In this document: piece by piece, positions 16,919 to 27,751 of the stretch
Numbering within the stretch: the first letter of the stretch is position 1
Layout: each line of letters begins with the position of its first letter
From: an uncultured Duncaniella sp.
Lineage (GTDB): Bacteria > Bacteroidota > Bacteroidia > Bacteroidales > Muribaculaceae
Assembly (NCBI GenBank): GCA_910578615.1
Contig: CAJTRI010000011.1
Span: 71,944-117,006, forward strand
Direction: 5' to 3'
DNA: 45,063 nucleotides
Made by a program: the position numbers and the translations under genes
The notes under the pieces: generated by a model
The model's database searches: none
The model's input: only the letters and a program-made list of their open reading frames with translations
What the model was told of the DNA's origin: nothing

Positions 16919-18388
16919 TTATTTCTTGATAGGACGGCTGTCAGGCCAGTCATCCGAACGGAATGAAGATACAGGAAGACCGTCAGTGCTGAACAGGTCG
17001 CCTTCTGACGCATTCTCAAACGCATAACGCACAGCGACGGGCCGGGGCACCTTGTCGCTCTTGACCATCACCTTGCTACGCGAAATCCATGCCTTAGCCG
17101 GATGGAATACCCTGTCCTCTCCTGCCAGCTGGAACTGGGATGATTCAAAAGAGTGCTTGCCGGCAATCCATTCAGGGGCGCGGTCAAAACTTACAATCAC
17201 GGTGTCACCCTTTACTTCCATTGACTTGTAGACAGGACTCTCACAACCTATGCCTTTCACACCATATGTCTTGCCGAGGGCGAGAAGGGCCAGACGTTCT
17301 CCCGGCGTCTTCTTGTCAGAGGGATGGATTCCCTTGTCCCAGCCTGCATCCATGAGGACAGCCATCCCAGTATTCGGGACAATGTGCTCAACACGCGCCT
17401 GGGCCTCACGGAGATATGCCGAATTGATAATCTCCTTTCCCGGCTCGGTGATTATGGAATAGTCATATGGGGCTATCTGGCAATAATAGAACGGGAAATC
17501 CCCCTGCCCCCAGAGGTTTCTCCAACCCTTGATCATCGTTGAGAACATGTCGGTATAGCTGTGTGCACGGTTCCAGTTGTCTTCACCCTGATACCATATC
17601 ACACCACGCATAGAGAGACCGATAAGAGGATTGAGCATCCCTTTGAAAAGGACGCTCGGAGTGCGGTTTTTGGATTTTATCTCGCCTCCTGCCACAGGTA
17701 TATTAACAGACGCTTCCGGGAATGCGGACAACATATCATCGCTCATCCATGCCTCGCATGCAGATCCGCCCCATGCTGTGACTATAAGCCCCACTGGGAC
17801 ATCAAGAAAATCCTCGATCCGACGACCGAAGAAATAGGCGGTGGCACTGAAATTCCTTACTACCTCCGGGGCGGCCTCCGACCATGACCCGGTCACATCG
17901 TCAACTGGTACAGTGGAGGAATTGCGCTTGACTGTGAAAAGGCGCAAATCCGGATTGCGGCTTTCCAGTATCGCGCTATTGGCTCCGTCGACCGGCTGGT
18001 TCTTGAAACCTTTCATAGGCATCTCCATATTGCTCTGCCCCGAACATAGCCATACCTCGCCCAACATCACGTTTGACAACGTCAGAGGTGTCCCGTCGCT
18101 TATGGTCATCGTATACGGCCCTCCGGCCACGGGGGTAGGTATCGAGATCTTCCATCGTCCGTCAGCGCCACACTTTGTCTGATATTTCTCGGTGTTCCAT
18201 CCGGGAGTCACTGTAACCGTGGAGCCGGGTGTGGCCGTGCCCCACAGACGGGCATCGGTCTGCTGCTGGATGACCATGTTGTCCGAAAAGAAAGCGGGCA
18301 TCTTTACCTCGGCCTCAGCCGAAAGACCGCATGAAAGGGCTGCGATGAGTCCTAAGCCCTTAAACATATAGTGATGATTAAATTTCAT
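16919..18388 (-). CDS. SGNH carbohydrate esterase (sialate O-acetylesterase-like)
   Basis: An exported SASA-type SGNH hydrolase of about 489 residues. The nucleophile is Ser119 in LCSGQSNMEMP, the block WYQGEDNW supplies the oxyanion region, and His355 with a nearby Asp (GIHPSD) completes the site. A beta domain is inserted at the N-terminus, as in sialate O-acetylesterase and CE20-like enzymes. It most likely removes acetyl groups from pectin side chains so that the glycosidases can act; RG-II side chain B carries such acetyls. I chose the start at 18388 (MKFNHHYMFKG). A start at 18400 would overlap the GH106 stop as ATGA and adds four residues; 18367 is also possible. An ALSC segment in the leader makes lipidation conceivable. 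Confidence 0.82.
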   Translation of the reverse strand: MKFNHHYMFKGLGLIAALSCGLSAEAEVKMPAFFSDNMVIQQQTDARLWGTATPGSTVTVTPGWNTEKYQTKCGADGRWKISIPTPVAGGPYTMTISDGTPLTLSNVMLGEVWLCSGQSNMEMPMKGFKNQPVDGANSAILESRNPDLRLFTVKRNSSTVPVDDVTGSWSEAAPEVVRNFSATAYFFGRRIEDFLDVPVGLIVTAWGGSACEAWMSDDMLSAFPEASVNIPVAGGEIKSKNRTPSVLFKGMLNPLIGLSMRGVIWYQGEDNWNRAHSYTDMFSTMIKGWRNLWGQGDFPFYYCQIAPYDYSIITEPGKEIINSAYLREAQARVEHIVPNTGMAVLMDAGWDKGIHPSDKKTPGERLALLALGKTYGVKGIGCESPVYKSMEVKGDTVIVSFDRAPEWIAGKHSFESSQFQLAGEDRVFHPAKAWISRSKVMVKSDKVPRPVAVRYAFENASEGDLFSTDGLPVSSFRSDDWPDSRPIKK

Positions 18389-18396
18389 TTCAAGAA

Positions 18397-21300
18397 TCAT
18401 TTAGAAATTAATGTGAGGGTAGGCTCCACAATAAGTCCTGCCGGAATAAGAGTCTTGTCGGCACGGCGGTATCTGGCATTAGTCCATATGCCTTCGAACG
18501 GAGCTTTGCCTTGGTCAGCACCAAGAATAGCGTTGGCCCATGTATTGGTGACCTCTATAACAAGATTGTTTTTACCTTTTTTCAGCGCATCCGTGATATC
18601 GACCCTGTAAGGTGCCGTCCATACTATTCCGCATTCTTTGCCGTTCAGACGGACGGTAGCTACATCCCTTACTCCGTCAAGATTAAGGAACACGCGGGAT
18701 CCTTTGCCAAATTTAGGGGCTTTGAAGGTTGTTGAATAGACTGCGGTACCTGAGTAGTACTTTATGGTTTCTCTTTCGGAAGAAGTCCAGTCAAAAAGAC
18801 TGTCCGAAACAACTTCCTCCCCGGTGGTCATGAACCTCACGTTCCAGTCGGAAGGATTCAGAGCCATATCCTGTGACTTGGAGACAGGGGCTGTACCAGA
18901 AGTCTGGGTGACAGGGGTGCGAAACACAATAAAGACAGACTCTGCCGCGTCCATCGGCATCCGAACCTCTGTGCGGCCATTGACACGCTTCCAGTCAAGA
19001 GTCTTGTCAACAGATCCATCCATGGGATTCCACAATTCGGGAAGACGTCCGTCAATGCGGAATGACGCGTTAATCACTCTCGGCGTCTCCTCCTGATTGG
19101 AGATGAAATAGATATCCACATCATCCTTATCAGACCTGCGGTGGTTCCAGGCTATGTTTTCCGGCACGATAAGGTCTCGTTCGAGTCCGTATGAAGAAAA
19201 ATCATCGGCGATATATGGAACGGCAGGAACGACCACTCCGGCATTTGAAAGTTCAGCAACCTTTTCCTTTACCTCGTCACTCAAAGTAGGATCGGGCATC
19301 ATGGGATGGGCAAGCGGCATGACGAGTGCCTTATAGGAGGCTCCTCCTGGAAGAACCATACGCCCGTTATCGGCCTTTGCAAGACGCAGGAGAGCGTCCT
19401 TGTTCATGGAATCATAATTGTATCCGCGCAGAGGGTTGACCCATTTTTCGGGATCGGCCATATTCGCTGAATGATTGACTCCGACGGGCATCGTTCTCAG
19501 AGGCTGTCCCTCATTGGCAAGCCTGACGCGCTCTGACTCTACCCTGTCCTTACCGAATATACCCGGCAACGAGGGTACGAGCCTGTCAGGCAGAATGGCA
19601 CGACGAGGTAGTTCCTCTCCTGTGAATACCGCGATGTCGACAACCGGCGTCCCGTATTGCAGCAACACCTGACATCTCCTCATATAGTCCGTAAGGCCCT
19701 TGCCTCCGTCATGCCACCATGTATTGTCACGCTGGAAGAAGAGGCCGATTCCGTCCAAGGTCATGCCGGGCTTTCTGTCAAGCCACGGATTGTGGGCATT
19801 GACATGATAAAACATCCTGTTGATGCCGAGTGCATAGTTACGGTCAAGCAATGTTTTAAGCATGGCAGGAGTCTCGTCCCATGTTCCACGTACCTCTGTG
19901 AATCCTTCGGCCTGTATGATATTTTTACCATATACGTGCGCACCATGTATCGCATCAAGCATGTCATTGAGCTTGTCATGGGTGGGGCTGCGAAGCCAAA
20001 ATTCACCCATAGGATAGTCTGCCTTCTGATAATGCATCATGCCGTCACTCACCATCGTAGGCGAGACACACTCGGCTGAAATCTCACACCCATACTCATG
20101 GGCCTTGTCTGCGAGAACGGTATAAAATATATCCACCACGAGTTCGGCCATAGTCTGACGGACATCGCGGAGCACCTTTTCAGACGTGGATACATCATCC
20201 ACAGGTATGCCGGCAAGAAGGGGCAGATAGGGCATAAGATTATATCCGCGCCGACGTTCGAACTCAGCCGCGAAATTCTCGCTCCAATTCTGACTGCCGC
20301 ATTCCCAGCTGTCAACGTGCATGAATTTAAGCACTCTGCGTGCAAGTTCCGGATCCACTTCCCGGAATACACGACCAAACCAGTTGTCAAACTGCTTTGT
20401 GACAGCCTTCTTGCTGAACTTGTCACATTCAAGGCCCTTGCCGGCTCCGCCCGTGGCGTTCACATGACCGTTGGGGGTATGGCCGAAACGCAGCACACGC
20501 CACTTTCCGGCAGGAAGGTCAGCGGTCAGACGGCCGTTTTTGAAGCCAGACGTAAGATCTATAATCTCATCACGCTTGACACACATTTCAGGCGAGACCT
20601 CTTCTGCCGCCGTAGGAGAGGCCACACGCCACACCCTTCCGGCCTTACCTTCCCAGTGATTGATCTTAGGCTCACTGCTGAGTATTATATCGTTGACTTT
20701 CAGATTAGGCTTCCATTTGGCGGCATCAAGATCCTCGCTGCCAGGCTCGCTACCTACGGGAGTCCAGTAGAAACGGAAATATCGCGCCGTAGTTTCCGGG
20801 AGGGAGTGGGTGTTGTTCTCATCCCAGTTCTGCCAGCCGTGACGGGCCGGGACAAGCTGTTTTACCTCACGAAAGTCAGTACCGTTGTCTCCGGCCATCA
20901 CCCTTAGTCGGTTGGCCTGATAACTGTTGCCTTTGAGCACGACCTCGACACTTCTCACCGTAACAGGTGCAGCATACTCATACTGTACCCAGCAAGGGAC
21001 AGACGAGCGGATCACCCCTGCCTTATCAATGCTTACTCCCTTTCCGGCCGGAACATTGTCATCAACGTTTCCACAGGTGATCTTTACAGGCTTTCCTACC
21101 GGCTCACCCTTGACAGGGACTGCATAAACCGCAATATCCTTGTAAAAACCTGCATTTTGCTCAGGTACAGGCAGGAGCATATCCCTGAACTTGCCCCCGC
21201 CTATCACCGTATCCGAGATTACAACCTTCTGCATGGCCTCCTCGGGGGTTATCCACGGGCCTCCGGCCAAGGCGAAACCATCGCATATATGCATACCGAG

Positions 21301-21633
21301 CTGTAATCCCAGACTATCGGCAATCTCCATGCTGCGCCCGACAAGACGCCACCATTTAGGTGAAAGCTGAGGAGCCTTTCCTTCAAACTCAGGTGCCATT
21401 TCAACGGACTTGATGGGCATGAGATAAGTGCCTCCAAGACCAACGTTCTTCATCGCTTCGAGATCGGCCTTGATACCCTCCTCTGTCACGGCGCCAAACA
21501 TCCAGTACCAGAATGACCATGGACGGGCTGCATATGAAGGATCGGCAAACGCCTGCTCGAGTGTCGGCGATGCCGACACTCCGAGAGACATTGCCACCAA
21601 TACTGATGATATTATCTTATTTCGTAGAGACAT
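18397..21633 (-). CDS. GH106 alpha-L-rhamnosidase
   Basis: A 1078-residue exported protein (signal peptide MSLRNKIISSVLVAMSLGVSA) with the GH106 opening ARPWSFWYWMFGAVTEEGIKADLEAMK and the GGTYLMPIK block that follows. The central TIM barrel contains HVDSWECGSQNW, EISAECVSPTM and IIQAEGFTE, with several conserved glutamates where the family places its calcium-dependent inverting site. The C-terminal 250 residues form beta-sandwich domains including a GH2-type sugar-binding fold (RVFLNLDGVRDVATVRLNGK). Length fits the family (about 1100). GH106 enzymes remove alpha-L-rhamnose from RG-II and other plant glycans. It starts 6 nt after the GH2 stop and its stop overlaps a possible esterase start. 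Confidence 0.88.
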   Translation of the reverse strand: MSLRNKIISSVLVAMSLGVSASPTLEQAFADPSYAARPWSFWYWMFGAVTEEGIKADLEAMKNVGLGGTYLMPIKSVEMAPEFEGKAPQLSPKWWRLVGRSMEIADSLGLQLGMHICDGFALAGGPWITPEEAMQKVVISDTVIGGGKFRDMLLPVPEQNAGFYKDIAVYAVPVKGEPVGKPVKITCGNVDDNVPAGKGVSIDKAGVIRSSVPCWVQYEYAAPVTVRSVEVVLKGNSYQANRLRVMAGDNGTDFREVKQLVPARHGWQNWDENNTHSLPETTARYFRFYWTPVGSEPGSEDLDAAKWKPNLKVNDIILSSEPKINHWEGKAGRVWRVASPTAAEEVSPEMCVKRDEIIDLTSGFKNGRLTADLPAGKWRVLRFGHTPNGHVNATGGAGKGLECDKFSKKAVTKQFDNWFGRVFREVDPELARRVLKFMHVDSWECGSQNWSENFAAEFERRRGYNLMPYLPLLAGIPVDDVSTSEKVLRDVRQTMAELVVDIFYTVLADKAHEYGCEISAECVSPTMVSDGMMHYQKADYPMGEFWLRSPTHDKLNDMLDAIHGAHVYGKNIIQAEGFTEVRGTWDETPAMLKTLLDRNYALGINRMFYHVNAHNPWLDRKPGMTLDGIGLFFQRDNTWWHDGGKGLTDYMRRCQVLLQYGTPVVDIAVFTGEELPRRAILPDRLVPSLPGIFGKDRVESERVRLANEGQPLRTMPVGVNHSANMADPEKWVNPLRGYNYDSMNKDALLRLAKADNGRMVLPGGASYKALVMPLAHPMMPDPTLSDEVKEKVAELSNAGVVVPAVPYIADDFSSYGLERDLIVPENIAWNHRRSDKDDVDIYFISNQEETPRVINASFRIDGRLPELWNPMDGSVDKTLDWKRVNGRTEVRMPMDAAESVFIVFRTPVTQTSGTAPVSKSQDMALNPSDWNVRFMTTGEEVVSDSLFDWTSSERETIKYYSGTAVYSTTFKAPKFGKGSRVFLNLDGVRDVATVRLNGKECGIVWTAPYRVDITDALKKGKNNLVIEVTNTWANAILGADQGKAPFEGIWTNARYRRADKTLIPAGLIVEPTLTLISK

Positions 21634-21639
21634 ATCCTA

Positions 21640-24477
21640 TTATTCAAATTTAAGACCTATCCGGCCGCTGTATTGTCCGGCTGCCCATTTGGGTTGTGAA
21701 GAAGGCCCTGCAAGGTCGGTAGTGTTGACCTTGTTGCGGACAGGGGGGATGACCTCCATTACAGAGATTCCCGTCTTAGGAAGGGTGTAGAGAATGTGGT
21801 CACGTCCGTCACGCGGCTCATAGACACCGATATATTTCCCGGGATTCTCATTGAGAATGCTGATTGTACCGTCCTGTGTGCGGATATCCATCCAGTCCAC
21901 ATTGGCAAAATAGCCCTTGAATTCGGGATAATCAAAGCTCTCGGCAGGAATAGGATCGTTGTAATCGTTCTCCCAGACTCCGTACTGAGGCCCGTGGAGA
22001 CGGTTCTGCCATACACGGTAAGGGCCGTCGCCAACCCATCGTTTACTGAGCACCTTTTCCTCCGGGAAGTCGAATTTGACACCCATCAGGTCAATGACAC
22101 CGTTGAAATTATAGTCGAAATCAAGTGTGGAACTACCATCAGGAGCGATTGTCCACACAGCACGGTCAAGATTGCCGAGAGTGTAGTCGGCTGTCACCAC
22201 GAGGTTGTTTCCATCCTCCTTGACTGTGAGTCCTTTGAACTTGCCGGCATCATCAAACTCCGTATACTGTGTCTTTTTCTTTTCGGCCTCTTTGTCGTCA
22301 TGGTTATAAAAACCATCCATCGAACGGTCTGAACGCTTGGCCACTATCACACGCGGGCCGTCAGTCAGGGCTATCCTGCGCCCGTTGACGTCAACACCTT
22401 TGAGCATTCCGTCCTTTTTGGAAAAATGATATACACGTCCATTAGCCGTGACAGCGATTTCATCGGCGCTTTCCTTATATGAAGGACGGGCACCGGCTAT
22501 ATTTACCATGGCTGCCTTTTTACCTTCAACCTTGTGAGACCAGGTAAACAGATCTTCCCCATGGTTGTCTGTGACAGTGAGTTCAAGCGCATCGGCATTG
22601 TCTTTAATAGTCGGGATAACGATCTTTCCTGCCTCACGCGCCGGAATGTTGCCGAACTTCACCTTTCCCTCGGCCACGACCTTGGCATCACCCTTTGTAC
22701 CGAATGCCGGCATTGCAAGCTGCCGCCATTTAAGAGTGCAACCGTCAAGATTGGTAAAATCATAGCGGTTTTCCACATCAAGGGTTCCATCAAAGTCCTT
22801 AGAGATGGCGGTATTCATAATCTGTATGGGACACCACACTTCCTTGACAGTCCAATAACTGCCCTCCTTCTCATGATGAGGCCCAACGATTCCGTCGGCA
22901 CCATAATTGCCACAATTGTCAATAAACCCGTCCATGTCCACACGCTTCACCCCTTCGTCGGCAAGAACCCAAAGGAAGCCTCCGGCACAACGCGGATGCT
23001 TGCGCATCATTTCCCAGTAGTCATACAGACCGGCACCGTGGCCGCCGTCATAGAGTCCGTGGAGGAACTCCGTGGGCATAAAGATTTCAGGAAGGCGCAT
23101 ATAATTCTGGCTCTCGCCATACGAACGATAATGCATGGTCTCGAAACCGCCATAGTTGCCCTGCGGATGCAGAACCGGGCGTTTTTGGAGGTCATATTTG
23201 TGGAACTCCCCGTTCAGCTCGTCGTTCCAGCCCTTCTCGTTGCCGTTGCTCCACCAGATAATCGAAGGATGGTTGAGATCACGTTCCACCATCTCTTTTA
23301 CAAGTTTCTGGCCGTTGATGGTCTCATGCTTGCCATGCCAGCCGGTAAGCTCGTCCATCACATAGAGACCCAGTGAGTCACATATTTCAAAGAATTCTGG
23401 ATCGGCAGGATAGTGTGACAGTCGCACGGCGTTCATATTCATCGACTTGATGAGCTTCACATCTTCGAGGTTCTTGGCCCAGCTGAGAGTACGCCCGGAC
23501 TCGGGACGGAAGCTATGCCTATTGACACCACGGATATTGACCTTATTGCCATTGATATAAAGACCGTCACTCTCTCGCACCTCTATCGTACGGAAACCAA
23601 ACTTCTTGTTCTCCTTATGAAGCACCTTCCCTGAGGCATCCGAAAGAGTGAATTCGGCTCTATAAAGCTCAGGGGTCTCAGCCGTCCATGTAGCCGGGTT
23701 TCCGACCTTCATGTCAATATATCCCTCTCCCGCACCTTTACGTATGGGGGTTACGGACTCCCCTACCTTTTTACCGTTCTTATCATATATAGCCGTGGTT
23801 ATCTTGCCGCCATCTACCGGCATACTAAGTGTGGCCACAGCCTTGAACGTACCGTCATGCTTTGCATCAAGCGCTATGTGGCGCATATTGAGTGCCGGAC
23901 GAGCCTGCATGAATACCGGGCGGAAAATACCGCCGAAGTTCCAATAGTCCGCACGGCGTTCAGCCAGATTCACACCGGCGTTCTCACTCTCCTTGGCCAC
24001 GGTCACCTGGATACGGTTTTTCTTCTTCGGGCCAAAAAACACGCGGTCACTCACGTCATAAATAAAGCGATAAAAACCACCTTGGTGTTTCGAACCGGCC
24101 TTTCGTCCGTTGATTTCAACATAAGTATCAGTCATGGAGCCGTCAAATACCAGTTCTATCTGTTTGCCGCGCCATGACTCGGGAAGTTCGAACTCATACT
24201 TGTATGTGCCCTTCTCATCGGCCACTCCTTCGGGAAATGCCTTACCGTAGAATTTCATGCCATACTGGTATGTTCCGAATCCTTGAAGTTCCCAGCAAGA
24301 CGGGACTCCGATTTTAGACCATTTGCCGGAATTATTGCCATCCGAGACCATGAAGTCCCATTCCACCATGTCGTCACATCCTGTGCCCGACAGATACTGC
24401 CTTTCCGTCACTACCGACTGGGCCATCATGGACAGCCCCATAAAAGCGGAGAGAATGGTTGTCACTGATTTTTTCAT
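21640..24477 (-). CDS. GH2 beta-galactosidase-like enzyme
   Basis: An exported GH2 enzyme of 945 residues if it starts at 24477 (MKKSVTTILSAFMGLSMMAQ). The alternative start at 24504 adds nine residues and overlaps the previous stop as ATGA; I prefer the shorter form because the extra stretch is very AT-rich like a leader and the signal peptide is cleaner. The order is jelly roll, Ig-like domain, TIM barrel, Ig-like domain and a C-terminal Bgal_small_N-like domain. Acid/base Glu414 lies in WWSNGNEKGW and the likely nucleophile Glu470 in MPTEFLHG. The barrel is short after the acid/base residue compared with LacZ. Substrate is probably beta-D-galactose, beta-D-galacturonic acid or alpha-L-arabinopyranose in the pectin context. 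Confidence 0.83.
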   Translation of the reverse strand: MKKSVTTILSAFMGLSMMAQSVVTERQYLSGTGCDDMVEWDFMVSDGNNSGKWSKIGVPSCWELQGFGTYQYGMKFYGKAFPEGVADEKGTYKYEFELPESWRGKQIELVFDGSMTDTYVEINGRKAGSKHQGGFYRFIYDVSDRVFFGPKKKNRIQVTVAKESENAGVNLAERRADYWNFGGIFRPVFMQARPALNMRHIALDAKHDGTFKAVATLSMPVDGGKITTAIYDKNGKKVGESVTPIRKGAGEGYIDMKVGNPATWTAETPELYRAEFTLSDASGKVLHKENKKFGFRTIEVRESDGLYINGNKVNIRGVNRHSFRPESGRTLSWAKNLEDVKLIKSMNMNAVRLSHYPADPEFFEICDSLGLYVMDELTGWHGKHETINGQKLVKEMVERDLNHPSIIWWSNGNEKGWNDELNGEFHKYDLQKRPVLHPQGNYGGFETMHYRSYGESQNYMRLPEIFMPTEFLHGLYDGGHGAGLYDYWEMMRKHPRCAGGFLWVLADEGVKRVDMDGFIDNCGNYGADGIVGPHHEKEGSYWTVKEVWCPIQIMNTAISKDFDGTLDVENRYDFTNLDGCTLKWRQLAMPAFGTKGDAKVVAEGKVKFGNIPAREAGKIVIPTIKDNADALELTVTDNHGEDLFTWSHKVEGKKAAMVNIAGARPSYKESADEIAVTANGRVYHFSKKDGMLKGVDVNGRRIALTDGPRVIVAKRSDRSMDGFYNHDDKEAEKKKTQYTEFDDAGKFKGLTVKEDGNNLVVTADYTLGNLDRAVWTIAPDGSSTLDFDYNFNGVIDLMGVKFDFPEEKVLSKRWVGDGPYRVWQNRLHGPQYGVWENDYNDPIPAESFDYPEFKGYFANVDWMDIRTQDGTISILNENPGKYIGVYEPRDGRDHILYTLPKTGISVMEVIPPVRNKVNTTDLAGPSSQPKWAAGQYSGRIGLKFE

Positions 24478-24500
24478 TATGTATATAGATTTAATATTTT

Positions 24501-27500
24501 TCATTTTACCTGTGAGAATCTCACATGCAGACGCTGGATGCCTGACGGTATAGAGTATTTTTTCAATACACCCGGCCCGCAGCTGCTATTGCCGAGTCCG
24601 AGGACTGCGGCATCAAGATTGAGATATACCATACCGCTATCTTCAAGGTCACAGTCGTGGGTACGGGCCGCGATTTCGGCAACCGAATACGGAAGAGCCG
24701 AAGCAGAGAACGTATCGTCAACAGCCGATACCCTGACTCCTCTGCCTTTCTTGTCCACAAGCGATAGCTCGGCCACTTTCTCATGATTGCCCGAATCCTG
24801 CGGACGGGGGAAGTGGGTATACTGTCCGCTGACCGGCCCGCTCCACCTCCCTATGGAAGCCGCCTCGCAACGGTCAGGATAGGTCTCCATAGGCCCATAC
24901 CCAAACCATTTGAATATATCATATTTTCTTTCAGCCACAAACGTGCTGCCAAGACGCGGAAGTTCCGGGAGATTGCCTTCCCTTGTATAGGTCTGGTCAA
25001 AGTCTATGATTCCGTCTCCGTAGACGGTATAGACACTATTGACCTTGATAAGCCCTTCGGCATAACGGTAGTCTTGCCGGGACGAGACCTCGACCCTGCC
25101 AGGAGCAAGCACTTTATAATCAAATGACACGAGTCTGATTTCAGGAGAATCTATACGATTTTTGCTCCAATCCTTCGCAAGCCAGTTACCAAAGCTACGG
25201 TCATTGTCAGTGGGGGCACGGAATGCCTGGAAATAAGAACCTGAGAACACACGGTTTCCGCCATATGACAGATTGTCAAGATTACCAGTCTCACGGTTCC
25301 ATGACACAGACATATCAGAAGCAGTGAGCGTCAATAAGGCCCCCTTTTCAACAACTCCGACCTTCCCGGAAGCCTTAGGTTCAGTCCTTACATCAGATAA
25401 CATATTATTGTCAAGGACAAGCTGGCGTCTGACGATCTCATGACCGGCATCAGCCCAGAGAGCACCATCTTTAAGACTTACAGACACATCAAGACGCAGA
25501 TCCTTTCCTGCGGGAAGTTTTTTCAATGTGATGACAGCCGTGCCGCTCTCTCCCGGCCCTATATCAGGCAAGACAGCCTCCACCGGCCGGCCGGCAACGC
25601 CGGAGACAACCGGGACACAAATGCATTTGTAGATGGAGAAGTCTGTATGATGATTTCGGTTTACAAACTCTAAAACTACTCTTCCCGTAAGAGGGTCATA
25701 TGATTTAAGTGACACCGCCACAGGCGAATATACCGTCTTGACCTCGTCATATTTAGGATTAAGCGACCTATCGGCAAAAACCACACCGTTCATACAGAAC
25801 GCTTTAAGGTTGGGTTTGTCGCCAAAGTCGCCACCATAGCTTACCTGTGTCTTTCCATCAGGACGCTTCATGTCGATACCTTGATCCACCCAGTCCCATA
25901 TGAAGCCTCCGGCCATACGCGGATGGCTGTATATCTCATCCCAATATTCGCGGAAATTACCCATGGCGTTGCCCATAGCATGGGCATACTCGCTTGTTAT
26001 TACAGGCCTGTTGTCATTTTCACGCTGAGCTATTGACAGAAGGCGCTCCCAACGGGCATTTTCGGCGCGTTCCTCATCAGCACCATCCTTGATGCCGGGA
26101 TTGAGATACTCATCCTGTGTGCGCGTATAGAAACGGCTTATGAAGTCAACGGTAGCCGGGTCTGGTTCACCGTCAATCCCCTGGGCACCCTCATAATGGA
26201 CTGGACGCGTAGGGTCAAAGTCATGGAGCCACGCGGATATCGCTGCAAAATTAGGGCCATAGCCGCTTTCGTTACCCATGCTCCATACCACCACGCAAGG
26301 ATGGTTCTTGTCCCTCTCGGCCATCCTGACCGCCCTGTCAAGGAAAGCCGCATTCCAGTCGGGAGTGCTCGCGAGAGTGCCACGAAGACCGTGTTCCTCT
26401 ATATTTGCCTCGTCCATGACATAAAGTCCCAGCGAGTCACAAAGCTCATACCAGCGCGGATGGTTGGGATAATGGCTTGTACGGACGGCATTGATATTGG
26501 CCCGCTTCATCAGAAGGATATCCTGAATCATACGCCCGTCAGTCATCACTCGCGCCGTCTTCGGATCATGTTCATGACGGTTGACTCCGCGAAAACGGAT
26601 AGGCATCCCGTTGACAAGCACCCACCCGTCCTTAATCTCGACACTTCGGAAACCGATCTTTGTCGCAACGCGCTCTATCACGTTCCCGTCAGCATCACAC
26701 AACTCTAAATCAAGATTATAAAGTTCCGGGGTCTCGGCAGTCCAACGACGCGGATTTCTCACAAGCGTGGAGATTCGGCCGAGTCTGCGCGGCCCGCGCT
26801 GTGGATACCATTTGTTCATCACTGCCGCCTTGTGGTCAAGGTCGAGAATATCGTTTATCACCACGGCGGTATCCCATATCTGGTGCAGACCGTCCTTCAA
26901 CGCTACACGGAGCCTGTAATCAGTGCCCCGTTCCCCGTTATATACCGAGAACTGCGGGTCAACCTGTAAAACGAAGTCCCTGTACGCGGCATCCGGGAGG
27001 GTTCTCACCGCAAAGTCACGCATACGGACGTCAGGCGTATGGAAGAGGGTGACATCTCGCTGTATCCCTCCGAAACGCCAGTAATCCTGATCTTCAAGAT
27101 AAGAGCCGTCACAATATTTATAGACCTCTACGGCAATCTCATTGATACCCTTTTTAAGATAGGGTGTAATATTGAATTCCGATACCTCCGTACTGCCTTG
27201 TGTGTAACCGGCCCTTTCGCCGTTGATCCACACATAAAGGGCGCTCATGGCTCCGTCAAAACGAATAAAGGTCTGCCCCTCCCCTATCCATGATTCGGGG
27301 ACAGTGAAGTCACGGCGATACTGCCCGGTGGGATTACGCTCCACAAAAGCGGTATAGCTCTCCTTCGGAGTATCAGTAACATAAGGGGGATTTATTTTAA
27401 ACGTATACCCGGCAGAGGCATAGATGGGTGTACCGTAACCGTTGACCTCCCAAACGCCCGGTACATTGAACGTGGCCCATGAGGAGTCATCGAAACCGGG

Positions 27501-27737
27501 TTTCTCAAATCCGTCCACCCTTCCCTCAGGCGTGGGTGACCAATGGAACTTCCACTCTCCGTCGAGCGACAAGGAGCGGTCGCCACGGACGGTGCCGAAC
27601 GGTATAAAGGCGGCTCGTGCCGGTTCGCGGTCTATCTGTAATATATGATGGTTCTCCCAGTCACGGGCCGGACGACGGGATGCGCCGGCCAATGTCGATG
27701 AAAGGAGTATCGCCGCTATAAATATCTGTATCTTCAT
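24501..27737 (-). CDS. LacZ-type GH2 beta-galactosidase
   Basis: A 1078-residue exported enzyme with the full five-domain LacZ plan: sugar-binding domain (about 55-235), Ig-like domain, TIM barrel (about 370-640), second Ig-like domain, and a C-terminal Bgal_small_N domain (about 785-1078, with FQAFRAPTDND). Acid/base Glu490 is in VWSMGNESGYG and nucleophile Glu583 in TSEYAHAMGN. The RGVNRHEHDP, DEANIEEHG and SHYPNHP blocks are classic LacZ. The signal peptide MKIQIFIAAILLSSTLAGA sends it to the periplasm. Function as beta-galactosidase is the best guess, acting on galactose in pectin side chains. It starts 14 nt after the stop of the GH137-like/GH2 fusion. Confidence 0.88.
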   Translation of the reverse strand: MKIQIFIAAILLSSTLAGASRRPARDWENHHILQIDREPARAAFIPFGTVRGDRSLSLDGEWKFHWSPTPEGRVDGFEKPGFDDSSWATFNVPGVWEVNGYGTPIYASAGYTFKINPPYVTDTPKESYTAFVERNPTGQYRRDFTVPESWIGEGQTFIRFDGAMSALYVWINGERAGYTQGSTEVSEFNITPYLKKGINEIAVEVYKYCDGSYLEDQDYWRFGGIQRDVTLFHTPDVRMRDFAVRTLPDAAYRDFVLQVDPQFSVYNGERGTDYRLRVALKDGLHQIWDTAVVINDILDLDHKAAVMNKWYPQRGPRRLGRISTLVRNPRRWTAETPELYNLDLELCDADGNVIERVATKIGFRSVEIKDGWVLVNGMPIRFRGVNRHEHDPKTARVMTDGRMIQDILLMKRANINAVRTSHYPNHPRWYELCDSLGLYVMDEANIEEHGLRGTLASTPDWNAAFLDRAVRMAERDKNHPCVVVWSMGNESGYGPNFAAISAWLHDFDPTRPVHYEGAQGIDGEPDPATVDFISRFYTRTQDEYLNPGIKDGADEERAENARWERLLSIAQRENDNRPVITSEYAHAMGNAMGNFREYWDEIYSHPRMAGGFIWDWVDQGIDMKRPDGKTQVSYGGDFGDKPNLKAFCMNGVVFADRSLNPKYDEVKTVYSPVAVSLKSYDPLTGRVVLEFVNRNHHTDFSIYKCICVPVVSGVAGRPVEAVLPDIGPGESGTAVITLKKLPAGKDLRLDVSVSLKDGALWADAGHEIVRRQLVLDNNMLSDVRTEPKASGKVGVVEKGALLTLTASDMSVSWNRETGNLDNLSYGGNRVFSGSYFQAFRAPTDNDRSFGNWLAKDWSKNRIDSPEIRLVSFDYKVLAPGRVEVSSRQDYRYAEGLIKVNSVYTVYGDGIIDFDQTYTREGNLPELPRLGSTFVAERKYDIFKWFGYGPMETYPDRCEAASIGRWSGPVSGQYTHFPRPQDSGNHEKVAELSLVDKKGRGVRVSAVDDTFSASALPYSVAEIAARTHDCDLEDSGMVYLNLDAAVLGLGNSSCGPGVLKKYSIPSGIQRLHVRFSQVK

Positions 27738-27751
27738 GTGTGATGACAGGC